Shown here piece by piece: positions 51,156-61,054 of a stretch of 64,000 nt of DNA. Made by a program: the position numbers and the translations under genes. The stretch is from Novosphingobium rosa NBRC 15208 (GTDB taxonomy: Bacteria > Pseudomonadota > Alphaproteobacteria > Sphingomonadales > Sphingomonadaceae), in assembly GCF_001598555.1 (NCBI RefSeq), contig NZ_BCZE01000030.1, positions 1 through 64,000 of the forward strand, written 5' to 3'. Numbering within the stretch: position 1 is the stretch's first letter; every line of letters begins with the position of its first letter. The notes under the pieces were generated by a model. It saw only the letters and a program-made list of their open reading frames with translations. It ran no database searches and had not been told where the DNA came from.

Positions 51156-53891
51156 ATGACCGAGGACTCCACCCAGATCGACAGCGCCGCGCTTGACAAG
51201 ACCTTTGACCCCACCGGGATCGAGGCCAAATGGTATGCCCATTGGGAACAGGGCGGGTTGTTCCGCCCCGCCCGCCCCGATGCTGCGCCCTTCACCATCG
51301 TCAACCCGCCGCCGAATGTGACGGGCAGCCTGCATATCGGCCATGCGCTGGACAACACGCTGCAGGACATCGTGATCCGTTACGAGCGCCTGCGCGGCAA
51401 GGACGCGCTGTGGGTGGTGGGCACCGACCATGCGGGCATCGCCACGCAGATGGTGGTGGAACGCCAGATGGAGGCCCGTCAGGACAAGCGCACCAACTAC
51501 ACCCGCGAAGCCTTCATCCAGAAGGTGTGGGAATGGAAGGCGGAGAGCGGCGGCACGATCACCGGCCAGTTGCGTCGCCTCGGCTGCTCGATGGACTGGA
51601 GCCGCGAGCAGTTCACCATGGACCCGCATTTCACCGGTGCGGTGGTGAAGGTCTTCGTGGACCTCTACAATGAGGGCCTGATCTACCGCGACAAGCGTCT
51701 GGTCAACTGGGACCCCAAGCTGAAGACCGCGATTTCCGACCTTGAGGTGGAAACGCAGGAAATTCAGGGCGGGTTCTGGCACTTCCGCTATCCGCTGGCA
51801 GACGGCGTTCGCCTTGCCGATGGCCGCGATCATATCGTGGTGGCCACCACGCGCCCCGAAACCATGCTGGCCGATATGGCCGTGGCGGTGAATGGCGAGG
51901 ATCCGCGCTATCAGTCGGTGATCGGCAAGTTCGTCAAGCTGCCGATCACGGGCCGTCTGGTGCCCATCGTGGCCGACGACCATGCCGACCCCGAGCTGGG
52001 CAGCGGCGCGGTGAAGATCACCCCGGGCCATGATTTCAACGACTTCGAGGTGGGCCGCCGCGCCGGCATCGCCGCCGCCGACATGCTCAATATGTTCGAC
52101 GCCGATGCCAATGTGGTGCAGGTGACGGACGGGCTGATCCCCGCCGAATATCTCGGCCTGCACCGCTTCAAGCGCGATGGTGTGGATGGCGCGCGCGAGG
52201 CCGTTGTGGCCGCGATGAAGGCGCTCGGCCTGCTGGTGCTCCACCCCGGCAAGGCGGATGCCGAGGGCAACATCCCCATGCTGGAGGCCGAGGCCCGCAC
52301 CATCCAGACGCCCTTCGGCGACCGTGGCGGCGTGGTGATCGAGCCCTGGCTGACCGACCAGTGGTATGTGAACGCCGCCGAACTCGCCAAGGCCCCGATC
52401 GAGGCGGTGAAGACCGGCGCCATCGAGATCGTCCCCAGGAGCTGGGAAAAGACCTATTTCAACTGGATGGACAACATCCAGCCCTGGTGCGTGTCGCGTC
52501 AGCTGTGGTGGGGTCACCAGATCCCGGCGTGGTATGGCGATGATGGCCAGTGCTATGTCGCGGAATCCGAGGAAGCGGCGCAGGCCAAGGCTGGCCCGGG
52601 CGTGGTGCTGACGCGCGATTCCGATGTGCTGGATACGTGGTTCTCCAGCGCCCTGTGGCCCTTCGCCACGCTGGGCTGGCCGGACCAGACGCCCGAGATG
52701 GTGGCGCGCCACTATCCCAACGATCTGCTGATCTCGGGCTTTGACATTCTGTTCTTCTGGTGCGCCCGCATGGCGATGCAGGGGATGCATTTCATGGGCG
52801 ATGTGCCGTGGAAGCGTCTGTACCTGCATGGTCTGGTGCGCGCTTCGGATGGGCAGAAGATGTCCAAGTCCAAGGGCAATGTCGTCGATCCGCTGGGTCT
52901 GATCGACAAATATGGCGCCGACGCGCTGCGCTTCTTCATGGCCGCGATGGAATCGCAGGGCCGCGATGTGAAGATGGATGAAAAGCGCGTCGAGGGTTAC
53001 CGCAACTTCGCCACCAAGCTGTGGAATGCCGCGCGGTTCTGCCAGTCGAACGGCATCACGGGCAGCACCTCGGTGGCCGCCCCCGCCGCCACCAGCGCGG
53101 TGAACAAGTGGATCATCGGCGAGGTGGTCGAAACGCTGGCCGCCATCGACAAGACGATGGAGGACATGCGTTTCGACGCCGCCGCCGCCGCCATCTACCG
53201 CCTGGTCTGGAACCAGTTCTGCGACTGGTACATCGAACTCATCAAGGGCCAGTTCGACGACGAGACCAAGGCTGTCGCGGGCTGGGTGCTCGACCAGATT
53301 CTGGTGATGCTGCACCCTTTCATGCCCTTCGTCACCGAAGAGCTGTGGGAGAAACTGGGCACGCGCGATACGGCGCTGATCGTCTCGCACTGGCCCAAGC
53401 CCGAAGCCACGGTGGATGCCGAGGCCCAGCGCGAGGTCGAGTGGCTGATTGCCCTCATCGGCAATCTGCGCGGCGCCAAGGTGGAGCTGGGTCTGGCCCC
53501 CGGCGCCCGCCTCGAAGCCTATCTGCCCGAGCCGAGCGCCACCACGCGCGGCATCATCGAGCGCAACCCCGGCGCCATCGACCGTCTGGCCCGCCTCTCG
53601 GCCATCCACTTCGCTCCCGCCCCTGCTGGCGCGGCGATGCAGGTGGGCGCGGGTGACGCCAGCCTGATCGTGCCGCTGGAGGGCCTGATCGACGTGGCCG
53701 CCGAAAAGGCGCGCCTCGCCAAGGGCATGGCGGCATCGCAGAAGGAGCGCGATTCGCTCGACAAGCGCCTGTCGAACCCCGCCTTCGTCGAAAAGGCCAA
53801 GCCCGAGGCCATCGACAAGGCCCGTGCCGACCATGCCCATCATTCGGCGGAAGCCGAACGCTTGGCAGCGGCGCTGGCGCGGCTGGGGTGA
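51156..53891 (+). CDS. valS: Valyl-tRNA synthetase
   Basis: A 911-aa class I synthetase. HIGH motif in [15 protein letters not shown] in [16 protein letters not shown], the CP1 editing domain between them ([20 protein letters not shown]) and a C-terminal coiled coil ([20 protein letters not shown]). Starts upstream at TTG 51120 or ATG 51132 are possible; ATG 51156 (MTEDSTQ) fits the family best. First gene of valS-queE-MATE. Confidence 0.97.
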   Translation: MTEDSTQIDSAALDKTFDPTGIEAKWYAHWEQGGLFRPARPDAAPFTIVNPPPNVTGSLHIGHALDNTLQDIVIRYERLRGKDALWVVGTDHAGIATQMVVERQMEARQDKRTNYTREAFIQKVWEWKAESGGTITGQLRRLGCSMDWSREQFTMDPHFTGAVVKVFVDLYNEGLIYRDKRLVNWDPKLKTAISDLEVETQEIQGGFWHFRYPLADGVRLADGRDHIVVATTRPETMLADMAVAVNGEDPRYQSVIGKFVKLPITGRLVPIVADDHADPELGSGAVKITPGHDFNDFEVGRRAGIAAADMLNMFDADANVVQVTDGLIPAEYLGLHRFKRDGVDGAREAVVAAMKALGLLVLHPGKADAEGNIPMLEAEARTIQTPFGDRGGVVIEPWLTDQWYVNAAELAKAPIEAVKTGAIEIVPRSWEKTYFNWMDNIQPWCVSRQLWWGHQIPAWYGDDGQCYVAESEEAAQAKAGPGVVLTRDSDVLDTWFSSALWPFATLGWPDQTPEMVARHYPNDLLISGFDILFFWCARMAMQGMHFMGDVPWKRLYLHGLVRASDGQKMSKSKGNVVDPLGLIDKYGADALRFFMAAMESQGRDVKMDEKRVEGYRNFATKLWNAARFCQSNGITGSTSVAAPAATSAVNKWIIGEVVETLAAIDKTMEDMRFDAAAAAIYRLVWNQFCDWYIELIKGQFDDETKAVAGWVLDQILVMLHPFMPFVTEELWEKLGTRDTALIVSHWPKPEATVDAEAQREVEWLIALIGNLRGAKVELGLAPGARLEAYLPEPSATTRGIIERNPGAIDRLARLSAIHFAPAPAGAAMQVGAGDASLIVPLEGLIDVAAEKARLAKGMAASQKERDSLDKRLSNPAFVEKAKPEAIDKARADHAHHSAEAERLAAALARLG

Positions 53892-53892
53892 T

Positions 53893-54636
53893 ATGCTCGC
53901 GCTGGCTACGATAACTCCCGGGAAACCGGAGATTTTTGCCGCGTTGCAAGGTGAAGGGGCGTCCATCGGGCGCCCCTGCGTCTTCCTGCGCCTGTCGCGT
54001 TGCAATCTGGCCTGCCAGTGGTGCGACACCGCTTACACCTGGCATTTCGAGGGCGACAACCGCCTTCACAAGGACGGCATCGCCTTCTCCCGCACCGACA
54101 ATCAGGTGACGTGGAGCGAGGAGCAAACCGCCAACCGCATCAAGGAGTTGGGCGGCCATCTGCCCTTCCCGCGCCTGGTCATCACCGGCGGCGAGCCGCT
54201 GCTGCAGGGGCCCGCGCTGGTCAAGCTGCTGGCCCATCTGCCCGGCTGGCGGATTGAAATCGAAAGCAACGGCACCGTGGCGCCCACCGCCGCGCTCGAT
54301 CCGCTGATCGCCCAGTTCAACATCAGCCCCAAACTGGCGCATTCCGGCAACCCCGCCGATCTGGCCCTGCCCCCCGCGCGGCTCGACGCATGGGCGACAG
54401 AACCGCGCGCCTGGTTCAAATTCGTGGTCGCCACGCCCGACGATGTCGAGCAGGTCCGCGCTTTGGCCGCCGTCCACGCCATCCCTGCCGAACGCATCTT
54501 CCTGATGGCCGAGGGCCGCGACAGCGCCACCCTGCGCGCCCGCCAGATCTGGCTCTCCGATCTGTGCATGCAATTCGGATATTCGCTGACAGACCGGCTG
54601 CACATCCACCTTTCGGGCGATACGAGGGGCACATGA
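53893..54636 (+). CDS. queE: 7-carboxy-7-deazaguanine synthase (radical SAM)
   Basis: A 247-aa radical SAM enzyme in queuosine/7-deazaguanine synthesis, converting 6-carboxytetrahydropterin. The cluster motif CxxxCxxC is present (CNLACQWCDT), preceded by LQGEGASIGRPCVFLRLSR. The SAM motif ITGGEPLLQ and FNISPKLAHSGN follow. Begins 1 bp after the valS stop. No other que gene is in the window. Confidence 0.93.
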   Translation: MLALATITPGKPEIFAALQGEGASIGRPCVFLRLSRCNLACQWCDTAYTWHFEGDNRLHKDGIAFSRTDNQVTWSEEQTANRIKELGGHLPFPRLVITGGEPLLQGPALVKLLAHLPGWRIEIESNGTVAPTAALDPLIAQFNISPKLAHSGNPADLALPPARLDAWATEPRAWFKFVVATPDDVEQVRALAAVHAIPAERIFLMAEGRDSATLRARQIWLSDLCMQFGYSLTDRLHIHLSGDTRGT

Positions 54637-56042
54637 GCGACGCCATTGCCGACACCGCCCCACCGATGGCCCGCCTGCGCGGCGATCTGACGCAAGGGCC
54701 GATCCTGAAGACCCTGCTGGCCTTCTCGATCCCCACGCTGATCTCCAACCTGCTGCAGACGCTCAACGGCACGATCAACTCGATCTGGGTCGGGCGGCTG
54801 ATCGGCAATTCGGCGCTGGCGGCCACGGCCAACGTCAACATCGTGATGTTCCTGACGATGGCGGCGGTCTTCGGCTTCGGCATGGCCACCACCGTGCGCG
54901 TGGGCCAGCATTTCGGCGCGCGCGATGTACCCGCCGCCCGCGCCACCTTCGGCACCGGCGTGGGCTTCTGCCTGATGATCTCGGTGGTGGTCGGCCTGCT
55001 GGGCTGGCTGCTGGCCGGCCCGCTGCTCGATGCGCTGGGCACGCCGGGCGAAAGCCGGGGCGAGGCGCTGGATTACCTCACCGTCACCTTCCTGACGCTG
55101 CCGCTGGGCACGCTCTCGATCATGGTGGCCATGGGCCTGCGCGGCATCGGGAATTCCAGACTGCCGCTCTATGCCATGATCCTGACCGTGGCGATCGATG
55201 TCGCCGTGAACCCGCTGCTGATCCGCGGCATCGGCCCCATCCCGGCGCTGGGCATCACCGGCAGCGCTCTCTCCACCGCCACCGCCAACTTCGCGGGATG
55301 CGTGGCGATGCTGGGCTGGATCTACTGGAAAGACCTGCCGCTCCGCCTGAGCGGCGCGGAACTGGGCTGGCTCTGGCCGCGCCGTGCGGAACTGGCCTAT
55401 GTCATCACCAAGGGCCTGCCGATGGGCGCGCAGATGCTGGTGGTCTCCTCCGCTGGCGTGGTCATGGTGCGGCTGGTCAATCAGGAAGGCGCCGCAACCG
55501 CCGCCGCCTATGGCGCCGCCATGCAGCTGTGGAACTACCTTCAGATGCCCGCCTTCGCCATCGCCAGCGGGGTAAGCGCCATGGTCGCCCAGAACATCGG
55601 CGCCGGGCAGCACCAGCGCGTGAAAGACATCACTTGGCAGGGGCTGGTCTCCACCACGATCTTCACCATCTCCATGGCGACGCTGATGGTTGTCTTCGCC
55701 CGCGCACCGCTGGTGCTGTTCCTGGGCAGCCACAGCCCCGCCCTGCCCATCGCCAGCCACATGCAGGCCATCGTTACATGGTCCTACGCGCTGACGGGGA
55801 TCATGATGATCCTCTCGGGCACGATGCGCGCCTATGGAGCGGTGATCACGCCTTTGGTGGTGATCTTCATCTCACTCTATCCGGTGCGGCTGGGGTTCTA
55901 TTACGCCGCCTATCACGCCATCGGATCAGAGGCGCTGTGGTGGGCCTATCCGGTGGGCTCGGCGGTGTCGGTGGGGCTGATGATCGGGGCCTATGTGCGG
56001 CCGGGTTGGCGGGAGAAGGTTTTGCTTAAAGGCAGGAAGTAA
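54633..56042 (+). CDS. MATE-family efflux transporter
   Basis: A 469-aa, 12-helix protein with the MatE repeats (LLAFSIPTLISNLLQTLNGT; ITKGLPMGAQMLVVSSAGVV). It exports cationic compounds or drugs using a Na+ or H+ gradient; substrate is not deducible. ATGA overlap with queE. Its stop lies 9 nt before an element hairpin. Confidence 0.92.
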   Translation: MSDAIADTAPPMARLRGDLTQGPILKTLLAFSIPTLISNLLQTLNGTINSIWVGRLIGNSALAATANVNIVMFLTMAAVFGFGMATTVRVGQHFGARDVPAARATFGTGVGFCLMISVVVGLLGWLLAGPLLDALGTPGESRGEALDYLTVTFLTLPLGTLSIMVAMGLRGIGNSRLPLYAMILTVAIDVAVNPLLIRGIGPIPALGITGSALSTATANFAGCVAMLGWIYWKDLPLRLSGAELGWLWPRRAELAYVITKGLPMGAQMLVVSSAGVVMVRLVNQEGAATAAAYGAAMQLWNYLQMPAFAIASGVSAMVAQNIGAGQHQRVKDITWQGLVSTTIFTISMATLMVVFARAPLVLFLGSHSPALPIASHMQAIVTWSYALTGIMMILSGTMRAYGAVITPLVVIFISLYPVRLGFYYAAYHAIGSEALWWAYPVGSAVSVGLMIGAYVRPGWREKVLLKGRK

Positions 56043-56050
56043 GAGAAGAT

Positions 56051-56277
56051 GCGAGGGCCATCGCCCTCGCGCTCCCTTTAGGTCTCCCGGCGCAAGGGCA
56101 GTGGCGCCGAAATGATGCGTCCAGCCTCTCCACCTGCATGACCTTGGGCGCCGCAGGCTTTCAATCTGCCAGTGCTGCGCCATCGATTCTTGCCTGCGGC
56201 GCTGCAACCTTAGCGCTTTGGCCGAACCCGATACGCAACGTAGACATTAAAGGGAGCGCGAGGGCGATGGCCCTCGC
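56051..56277. repeat. Dispersed hairpin-ended element, copy 5 (orientation B)
   Basis: Left hairpin GCGAGGGCCATCGCCCTCGC (56051-56070) and right hairpin in reverse-complement form (56258-56277) followed by TTTTCCCCTTTT. Interior as in copy 2 (GTCTCCCGGCGCAAGGGCAG; CTCTCCACC; GCCGCAGGC and GCCTGCGGC arms; GGCCGAACCCG). Lies between convergent MATE and HerA genes. Confidence 0.9.
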
Positions 56278-56300
56278 TTTTCCCCTTTTCTCGAAACCCC

Positions 56301-57989
56301 TTACCGCCCTTGAGCCCGCCACCGCTGCACGGTCCGCGTGACCATTTCGTCCTCGCCCCCGGCCTGACGCCACAGTTCGCTGAAGGATGGATCAGATGAT
56401 GCCGGACGCTTCTCGGGCTCAAGATCGTCAAAAGCGATGCGCATCGGCACGGAGACGCCCTCGCCCACCACGATGCATTCGCGATTGCGCAGCGCGGGGA
56501 TCGAATCGAGGAAGGCCTTGCCGCCCTCGGGCATGGCCGCTTTCACGAAGGCCTGATCGCGGTCGTTGTTCAGGCGCATCGAGATGATCGTGCCGACCTG
56601 CGAGAGCACGCCCTCGGCCAGATCCGAAGGCCGCTGCGTCACCAGCCCCAGCGCCACGCCATATTTGCGCCCTTCCTTGGCGATGCGCGAGAGGATGCGG
56701 CCCACCGAGCTGTCATCGGCGTTTTTCTCGCTGGGGACGTAGCGGTGGGCTTCCTCGCAGACCAGCAGGATCGGGCTGGTCTGCTCGCGGCGCGACCAGA
56801 TGGCGAAGTCGAACACAAGCCGGCTGAGCAGCGCCACCACGGTCGAGGTGATCTCCGAGGGCACGCCGGAGACATCGATGATCGAGATCGGGCGCCCCCG
56901 CGCGGGCAGGCGGAACATGCGGCCGATCACCTCGACCATCGTGTCGCCCACCAGCATGCCGGAGAAGAGGAACTGGTAGCGGCGGTCGCCCTTCAACTCC
57001 TCAAGGCGGGCCTTGATGCGCATATAGGGCGCGGTGTTGGTGGCCTTGTCCAGCTTGCCCATCTCGTTCTGGAGGATCGCGCCCAGATCGGAGAGCAGAT
57101 AGGGGATCGGCGAATCCACCGTGATGCGGCCCACATCCTCGGCGAGGCGATTCTTCTGGCGGGCCTGCAGCACGCAGCGGGCCAGGATCTCGGCATCGAT
57201 CTGCCGCATGTCGCCCCGGCTGGAGAGGAGGATTTCGCAATGCTCCTCGAAATTCATCAGCCAGTAGGGCAGCTGCAGGTTGGAGACATCCAGCGTCATG
57301 CCCTCGTTGCGGAAGGCGCTGGCATATTCGCCATGCGGATCGATCATCAGCACATGGCCCTGCGGGGCGCTCTGGCAGATGCGATGAAGGATCAGCGCGA
57401 GGCTGGTCGACTTGCCGGTGCCGGTCGAGCCCAGCAGCGCGAAATGCTTGCCCAGCAGCGAATCGATGTAAAGGCTGCCGCGAATGTCGCTGGTGGGGAA
57501 GACGGTGCCCACCTCGATGGCGTTGCGCCCGTCTCCGGCATAGACGGCCTGAAGATCGCGCGTGGTGGTGGGATAGACGAAAGCGCCGGGCAGCGGATAG
57601 TTGGTGACGCCGCGGCGGAAAGAGGCAATGCCGCCATGCTCGGCATCGGCCATGCCTTCACCGAGGAAATCGACGGTGGCCAGCACGCCCTCGCCCGCGC
57701 GGCGGCCCTGCTTCTGCTCGCGCACGCTGGCCAGCAGCCAGCGGTTGCCATGGCGGATGCGGATCTGGCTGCCAACCTGCCCGGACAGCGCAATCGCCGG
57801 ATCGGTATCGCGCGCGCATTCGGTCAGCCGGTCAAGATCCAGCGCCACCACCGAGCCGCCACCGGCGATCTCGATCAGCACGCCGATCGGCAGGACGGCA
57901 TTGTCCTGCGGAACGCCCGCGTTCATGGGAGAGGAAGTCCCGTCGGCTTGCGCGCCGGCAAGGGAGAAAGGCTGATGGTTGGCCAGCAT
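56301..57989 (-). CDS. HerA/DUF87-like hexameric ATPase
   Basis: A 562-aa protein. N-terminal HerA-type beta-barrel (IGVLIEIAGGGSVVALDLDR), Walker A LLGSTGTGKSTS, Walker B ILLVCEEAHRYVPSE and Arg-finger region RIAKEGRKYGVALGLVTQRP. HerA family members are ring DNA translocases or helicases, often with NurA or a phage-defence partner. None is visible next to it, so it is a stand-alone copy of unknown task. ATG 57989 has a weak ribosome binding site; ATG 57926 is an alternative. Confidence 0.88.
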   Translation of the reverse strand: MLANHQPFSLAGAQADGTSSPMNAGVPQDNAVLPIGVLIEIAGGGSVVALDLDRLTECARDTDPAIALSGQVGSQIRIRHGNRWLLASVREQKQGRRAGEGVLATVDFLGEGMADAEHGGIASFRRGVTNYPLPGAFVYPTTTRDLQAVYAGDGRNAIEVGTVFPTSDIRGSLYIDSLLGKHFALLGSTGTGKSTSLALILHRICQSAPQGHVLMIDPHGEYASAFRNEGMTLDVSNLQLPYWLMNFEEHCEILLSSRGDMRQIDAEILARCVLQARQKNRLAEDVGRITVDSPIPYLLSDLGAILQNEMGKLDKATNTAPYMRIKARLEELKGDRRYQFLFSGMLVGDTMVEVIGRMFRLPARGRPISIIDVSGVPSEITSTVVALLSRLVFDFAIWSRREQTSPILLVCEEAHRYVPSEKNADDSSVGRILSRIAKEGRKYGVALGLVTQRPSDLAEGVLSQVGTIISMRLNNDRDQAFVKAAMPEGGKAFLDSIPALRNRECIVVGEGVSVPMRIAFDDLEPEKRPASSDPSFSELWRQAGGEDEMVTRTVQRWRAQGR

Positions 57990-58094
57990 AAGCGGTGCCC
58001 GATCTTTTGCGCTGAATCCATATTGGGCACAGCCTTAGGCAGGCTTGGTTAATTCTAACCTAACGCCGGTTTGTAATTCGCAAAGGATATCCGC

Positions 58095-58868
58095 TTATCG
58101 CCGCACGAACAGCCGCCCGGCCAACCAGCCCATCAGCACCGAAAGGCCGACGGCCAGCAGGCCATAGGCAAAGGCATTGCGGTGGGAAAAATCGGCCACG
58201 GCCTTTTCCATCCCCTCCTTGCGCACCTCCACGCGGGAGACGGCGGAGGCCAGCACGCGGCCCTGGCTGATGGCGAAAGTCTCTGCAGTGTAGGTGCCGG
58301 TCTGCACGCTGGAGGGCAGCGAGATGCGCGCGCGATACAGCACCTGATCGGTGATCGTCACCCCATGCTCATTCTGGCCATAGAGGCCGCGCCGCACCAT
58401 CAGATCGGCAAGGCCTGAAGAAAAGCGCTTCTGCGTGGCCGGGTCCACCGCGCCGCCACCGGGCGAAAGCTGCAGCGAATCGAGCCCCATTTCATAGATC
58501 GCGGCGGTGCGCTCATCGACGATCTTGCTGATGGGCCGAGTCGACGCCATGGCGTAGAAGCTGGGCACCGAGCGCAGGGTGGTGCTGTCGGTATTGACCC
58601 ACATGCCCGCCACCTTGCTCTTTTCACGCAGCACCATCGGGCTGGTCGGGCCTTCCAGCACCACCACGATGTCGTAATCGCGGCCTGCCCGGTGGCCCTC
58701 GGGCGTCATGATCGCGCCATAGAGCAGCAGGTCGGCTCCGGTGAAACCTTGCCGCAGCAGCACCTCATGCTGCGAGACATCGGGCACCAGAATGGGGCGC
58801 GGCGCGGGAGCCCTTGCCCCTGTCAGCGCGACCAGCGCCAGCGCGGCCAGCAGACACCGGCGGATCAC
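58095..58868 (-). CDS. TIGR02186-family membrane-anchored protein
   Basis: A 257-aa protein with a signal peptide (RCLLAALALVALTGARAPAP), a periplasmic beta-rich region (VSQHEVLLRQGFTGADLLLY, ...VVVLEGPTSPMVLREKSK) and a C-terminal transmembrane helix (YGLLAVGLSVLMGWLAGRLF). TIGR02186 proteins are always found beside TauE/SafE exporters; here the start overlaps the exporter stop (ATGA). The pair probably works together in export of a sulfur anion, but this is not proven. Confidence 0.88.
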   Translation of the reverse strand: MIRRCLLAALALVALTGARAPAPRPILVPDVSQHEVLLRQGFTGADLLLYGAIMTPEGHRAGRDYDIVVVLEGPTSPMVLREKSKVAGMWVNTDSTTLRSVPSFYAMASTRPISKIVDERTAAIYEMGLDSLQLSPGGGAVDPATQKRFSSGLADLMVRRGLYGQNEHGVTITDQVLYRARISLPSSVQTGTYTAETFAISQGRVLASAVSRVEVRKEGMEKAVADFSHRNAFAYGLLAVGLSVLMGWLAGRLFVRR

Positions 58869-59767
58869 AGAGGCGTCACCGTGAAAATTTCATCGGGATG
58901 CCAGGTCAGCCCCAGCGCCATGCGCGCCGCCACCCCCAGCACGATCACCGCCAGCGCCAGCCGCAGCTTCACCGGCGAGGCCTTCGCCGCGAACAAGGTG
59001 CCCAACTGCGCCCCCGTCACCGATCCCAGCAGCAGCAGCGCGGCCAGCACCACGTCCACCGCATGGGTGGTGAGCGCGTGGATCATGGTGGTGGCCATGG
59101 TCACGAACAGGATCTGGAACAGGCTGGTGCCCACCACCACGCCCGCGCTCATGCCCAGAATGTAGAGCATCGCGGGCACCAGCACGAAGCCGCCGCCGAT
59201 GCCCATCAGCATGGTGAGAATGCCGGTGAAGATCCCCAGCAACAGCGGCGCCAGCGGCGAAATATACAGGCCCGAGCGATAAAAGCGCCAGCGCAGCGGC
59301 AGGGTGGAGACCAACGGATGATGGCGGCGCTTGGCGGCCTCTCCGGCGGCGCCGCGCATGGTCTGGATGCTTTCCTTGGCCATCAGTCCACCGATCGAGC
59401 CCAGCATCACCACATAGAGGATGTTGATGACCGTATCGATCTGCCCCAGCTTCTGCAGCAGGTTGAACAGCGCCGAGCCCAGCCCCGCGCCCAGAATGCC
59501 GCCCGCCACCAGCACGCCGCCCATCTGGTAATCCACCCCGCCGCGCTTGCCATGGGCGATCACGCCCGAAACGCTGGCGCCGGTTACCTGAGTCGCGGCG
59601 CTGGCGGCGGCGACGGTGGGCGGAATGCCGTAGAAGATCAGCAGCGGCGTGGTCAGAAAGCCGCCGCCCACGCCGAACATGCCCGAAAGCAGGCCGGTGA
59701 TCATCCCCAGCCCGACGATGACAAGTCCGTTGACCGAAAGATTGGCGATGGGAAGATAAACATCCAT
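58865..59767 (-). CDS. TauE/SafE-type sulfite/anion exporter
   Basis: A 300-aa TSUP-family membrane protein with 7-8 helices and two copies of the motif GxxxGxGGGF (LLSGMFGVGGGFLTTPLLIF; LTMLMGIGGGFVLVPAMLYI). Exports sulfite or related sulfur compounds. ATG 59767 rather than 59851. Followed by the TIGR02186 protein, the usual partner. Confidence 0.9.
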   Translation of the reverse strand: MDVYLPIANLSVNGLVIVGLGMITGLLSGMFGVGGGFLTTPLLIFYGIPPTVAAASAATQVTGASVSGVIAHGKRGGVDYQMGGVLVAGGILGAGLGSALFNLLQKLGQIDTVINILYVVMLGSIGGLMAKESIQTMRGAAGEAAKRRHHPLVSTLPLRWRFYRSGLYISPLAPLLLGIFTGILTMLMGIGGGFVLVPAMLYILGMSAGVVVGTSLFQILFVTMATTMIHALTTHAVDVVLAALLLLGSVTGAQLGTLFAAKASPVKLRLALAVIVLGVAARMALGLTWHPDEIFTVTPL

Positions 59768-59878
59768 GAGTGCGGGCAAACTAGCGCCCATGGGCCGCGC
59801 TGGAAAGGCCGGATCGGTCAGCCTTTGCCTCTCATCGGATCGATTGAACATGTTTTGGGGCGAATTTGCAAAAAAGGT

Positions 59879-61054
59879 TCAGAAGCCCGCCGCCAGCGTG
59901 AGCGCCGGGCCCGATCCCGGCATGGCATGGCCCGCCACACGAAAGCGCCAGTCGAGCGAAAGATGCGCTCCGGCACGCCCCGTGGCGAAGGCGACCGTCG
60001 CCCCCGGGCCCATATCCAGCCGCCCTGCCCCTCGCTGCCCCCCGCCCCAAAGGCCGCCGCCCAGCCTCAGTTCGCCCCGTCCATGGCGGTGGGCGATGTG
60101 CTCCAGCCGGAACTGGCCGTCGATGAAAGGGGTGGAGGCCACGCCGCCGACATAGCCGCCCTGCACATAGGTTTCGGCACGCAGGGCCAGCGGCAGCAGC
60201 AGGGGCGGCAGGTGAGTCACCAGCGTCACCGCCGGGCGCAGATGCGTCTTCCGGCCGGCAAAGCGGCTGATCCGCGCTTCCGCCATGGCCGACAGCGGCA
60301 GGGTGGGGATGGGGCGCACGGAAAGGCCCAGCGCCGCCTCACGCTCGCCGGTGTCGTTCAGCGCGCCATAGGTCCGGCCATAGACTTCGGGACGGAAAGG
60401 GCTGGCGGGGGCCATGCGATAGCGCAGCACCGCGCCCAACTGGTTGGCGCCATAGCTGGGCAGCAGCAGCGAGCCGCCGGGAGCGCTGCCGCCCCCCTGC
60501 CTCACCAGAAGCCAGCCGTCGGCCGACCAGCGCGGCAGCATCGCGCCATGGGCCGGAGCGGAGGGGGCTTCAAGCATGGGCGCGGCGCGGGGCGGTGTCA
60601 GCGAAGGCGGCGTCTCCGGACCGGGGGCGATTTCCTTGGGCGGGAAGATCAGCGGCAGATTCGCCATGGCAGCCATCAGCATCAGCTCATGCGCGCCCTC
60701 CGCCATGGCCACCAGCGGAACGGATGACGATGGTTTGGCCAGAGTCCCGGCAGACAACAGTCGTTGGACAGGCATCGATGCGGGGGCGACAGGCCGATCG
60801 GAGCGGAGAGCGCCGGGCGCAACGGTCGCCACCCTCGCCGAGCCACGCTGTGCAAGGGGCGCAACCAGCCGCCCGGCAGGCGCTGAGACAGGCCGCGCGA
60901 TCGGCCCGGGCCCCTCCCCGAATTGCGTGCGCGAGCTGTCCCACGGAGACACGCCCAAGGTCACGGCGCGCGCCCCGATCCAGCCGACCACAATCACCGC
61001 CAACACCCAGACCGGCTGCCCCCTGCGGCGCTGACGGCCCGGCAGGGCGCTCAC
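59879..61054 (-). CDS. Hypothetical envelope protein with barrel-like C-terminus
   Basis: A 391-aa protein whose GTG start overlaps the stop of the glycosyltransferase (GTGA). One N-terminal transmembrane helix (PVWVLAVIVVGWIGARAVTL), a Pro/Ala-rich middle, then about 170 residues of beta-strand-like alternation with aromatic residues and a C-terminal Phe (GANQLGAVLRYRMAPASPFR; LRAETYVQGGYVGGVASTPF; GGGLWGGGQRGAGRLDMGPG; LTLAAGF). This resembles the NfrA C-terminal domain found beside NfrB-type glycosyltransferases. If so, it is the outer membrane-facing partner for surface polysaccharide export. A longer frame to 61549 is antisense-type sequence and rejected. Confidence 0.7.
   Translation of the reverse strand: MSALPGRQRRRGQPVWVLAVIVVGWIGARAVTLGVSPWDSSRTQFGEGPGPIARPVSAPAGRLVAPLAQRGSARVATVAPGALRSDRPVAPASMPVQRLLSAGTLAKPSSSVPLVAMAEGAHELMLMAAMANLPLIFPPKEIAPGPETPPSLTPPRAAPMLEAPSAPAHGAMLPRWSADGWLLVRQGGGSAPGGSLLLPSYGANQLGAVLRYRMAPASPFRPEVYGRTYGALNDTGEREAALGLSVRPIPTLPLSAMAEARISRFAGRKTHLRPAVTLVTHLPPLLLPLALRAETYVQGGYVGGVASTPFIDGQFRLEHIAHRHGRGELRLGGGLWGGGQRGAGRLDMGPGATVAFATGRAGAHLSLDWRFRVAGHAMPGSGPALTLAAGF

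Noticed and set aside
51054..54029. Minus-strand frame of 991 codons opposite valS
   Set aside because: valS is complete on the plus strand; the antisense frame has no domain and overlaps mlaE.
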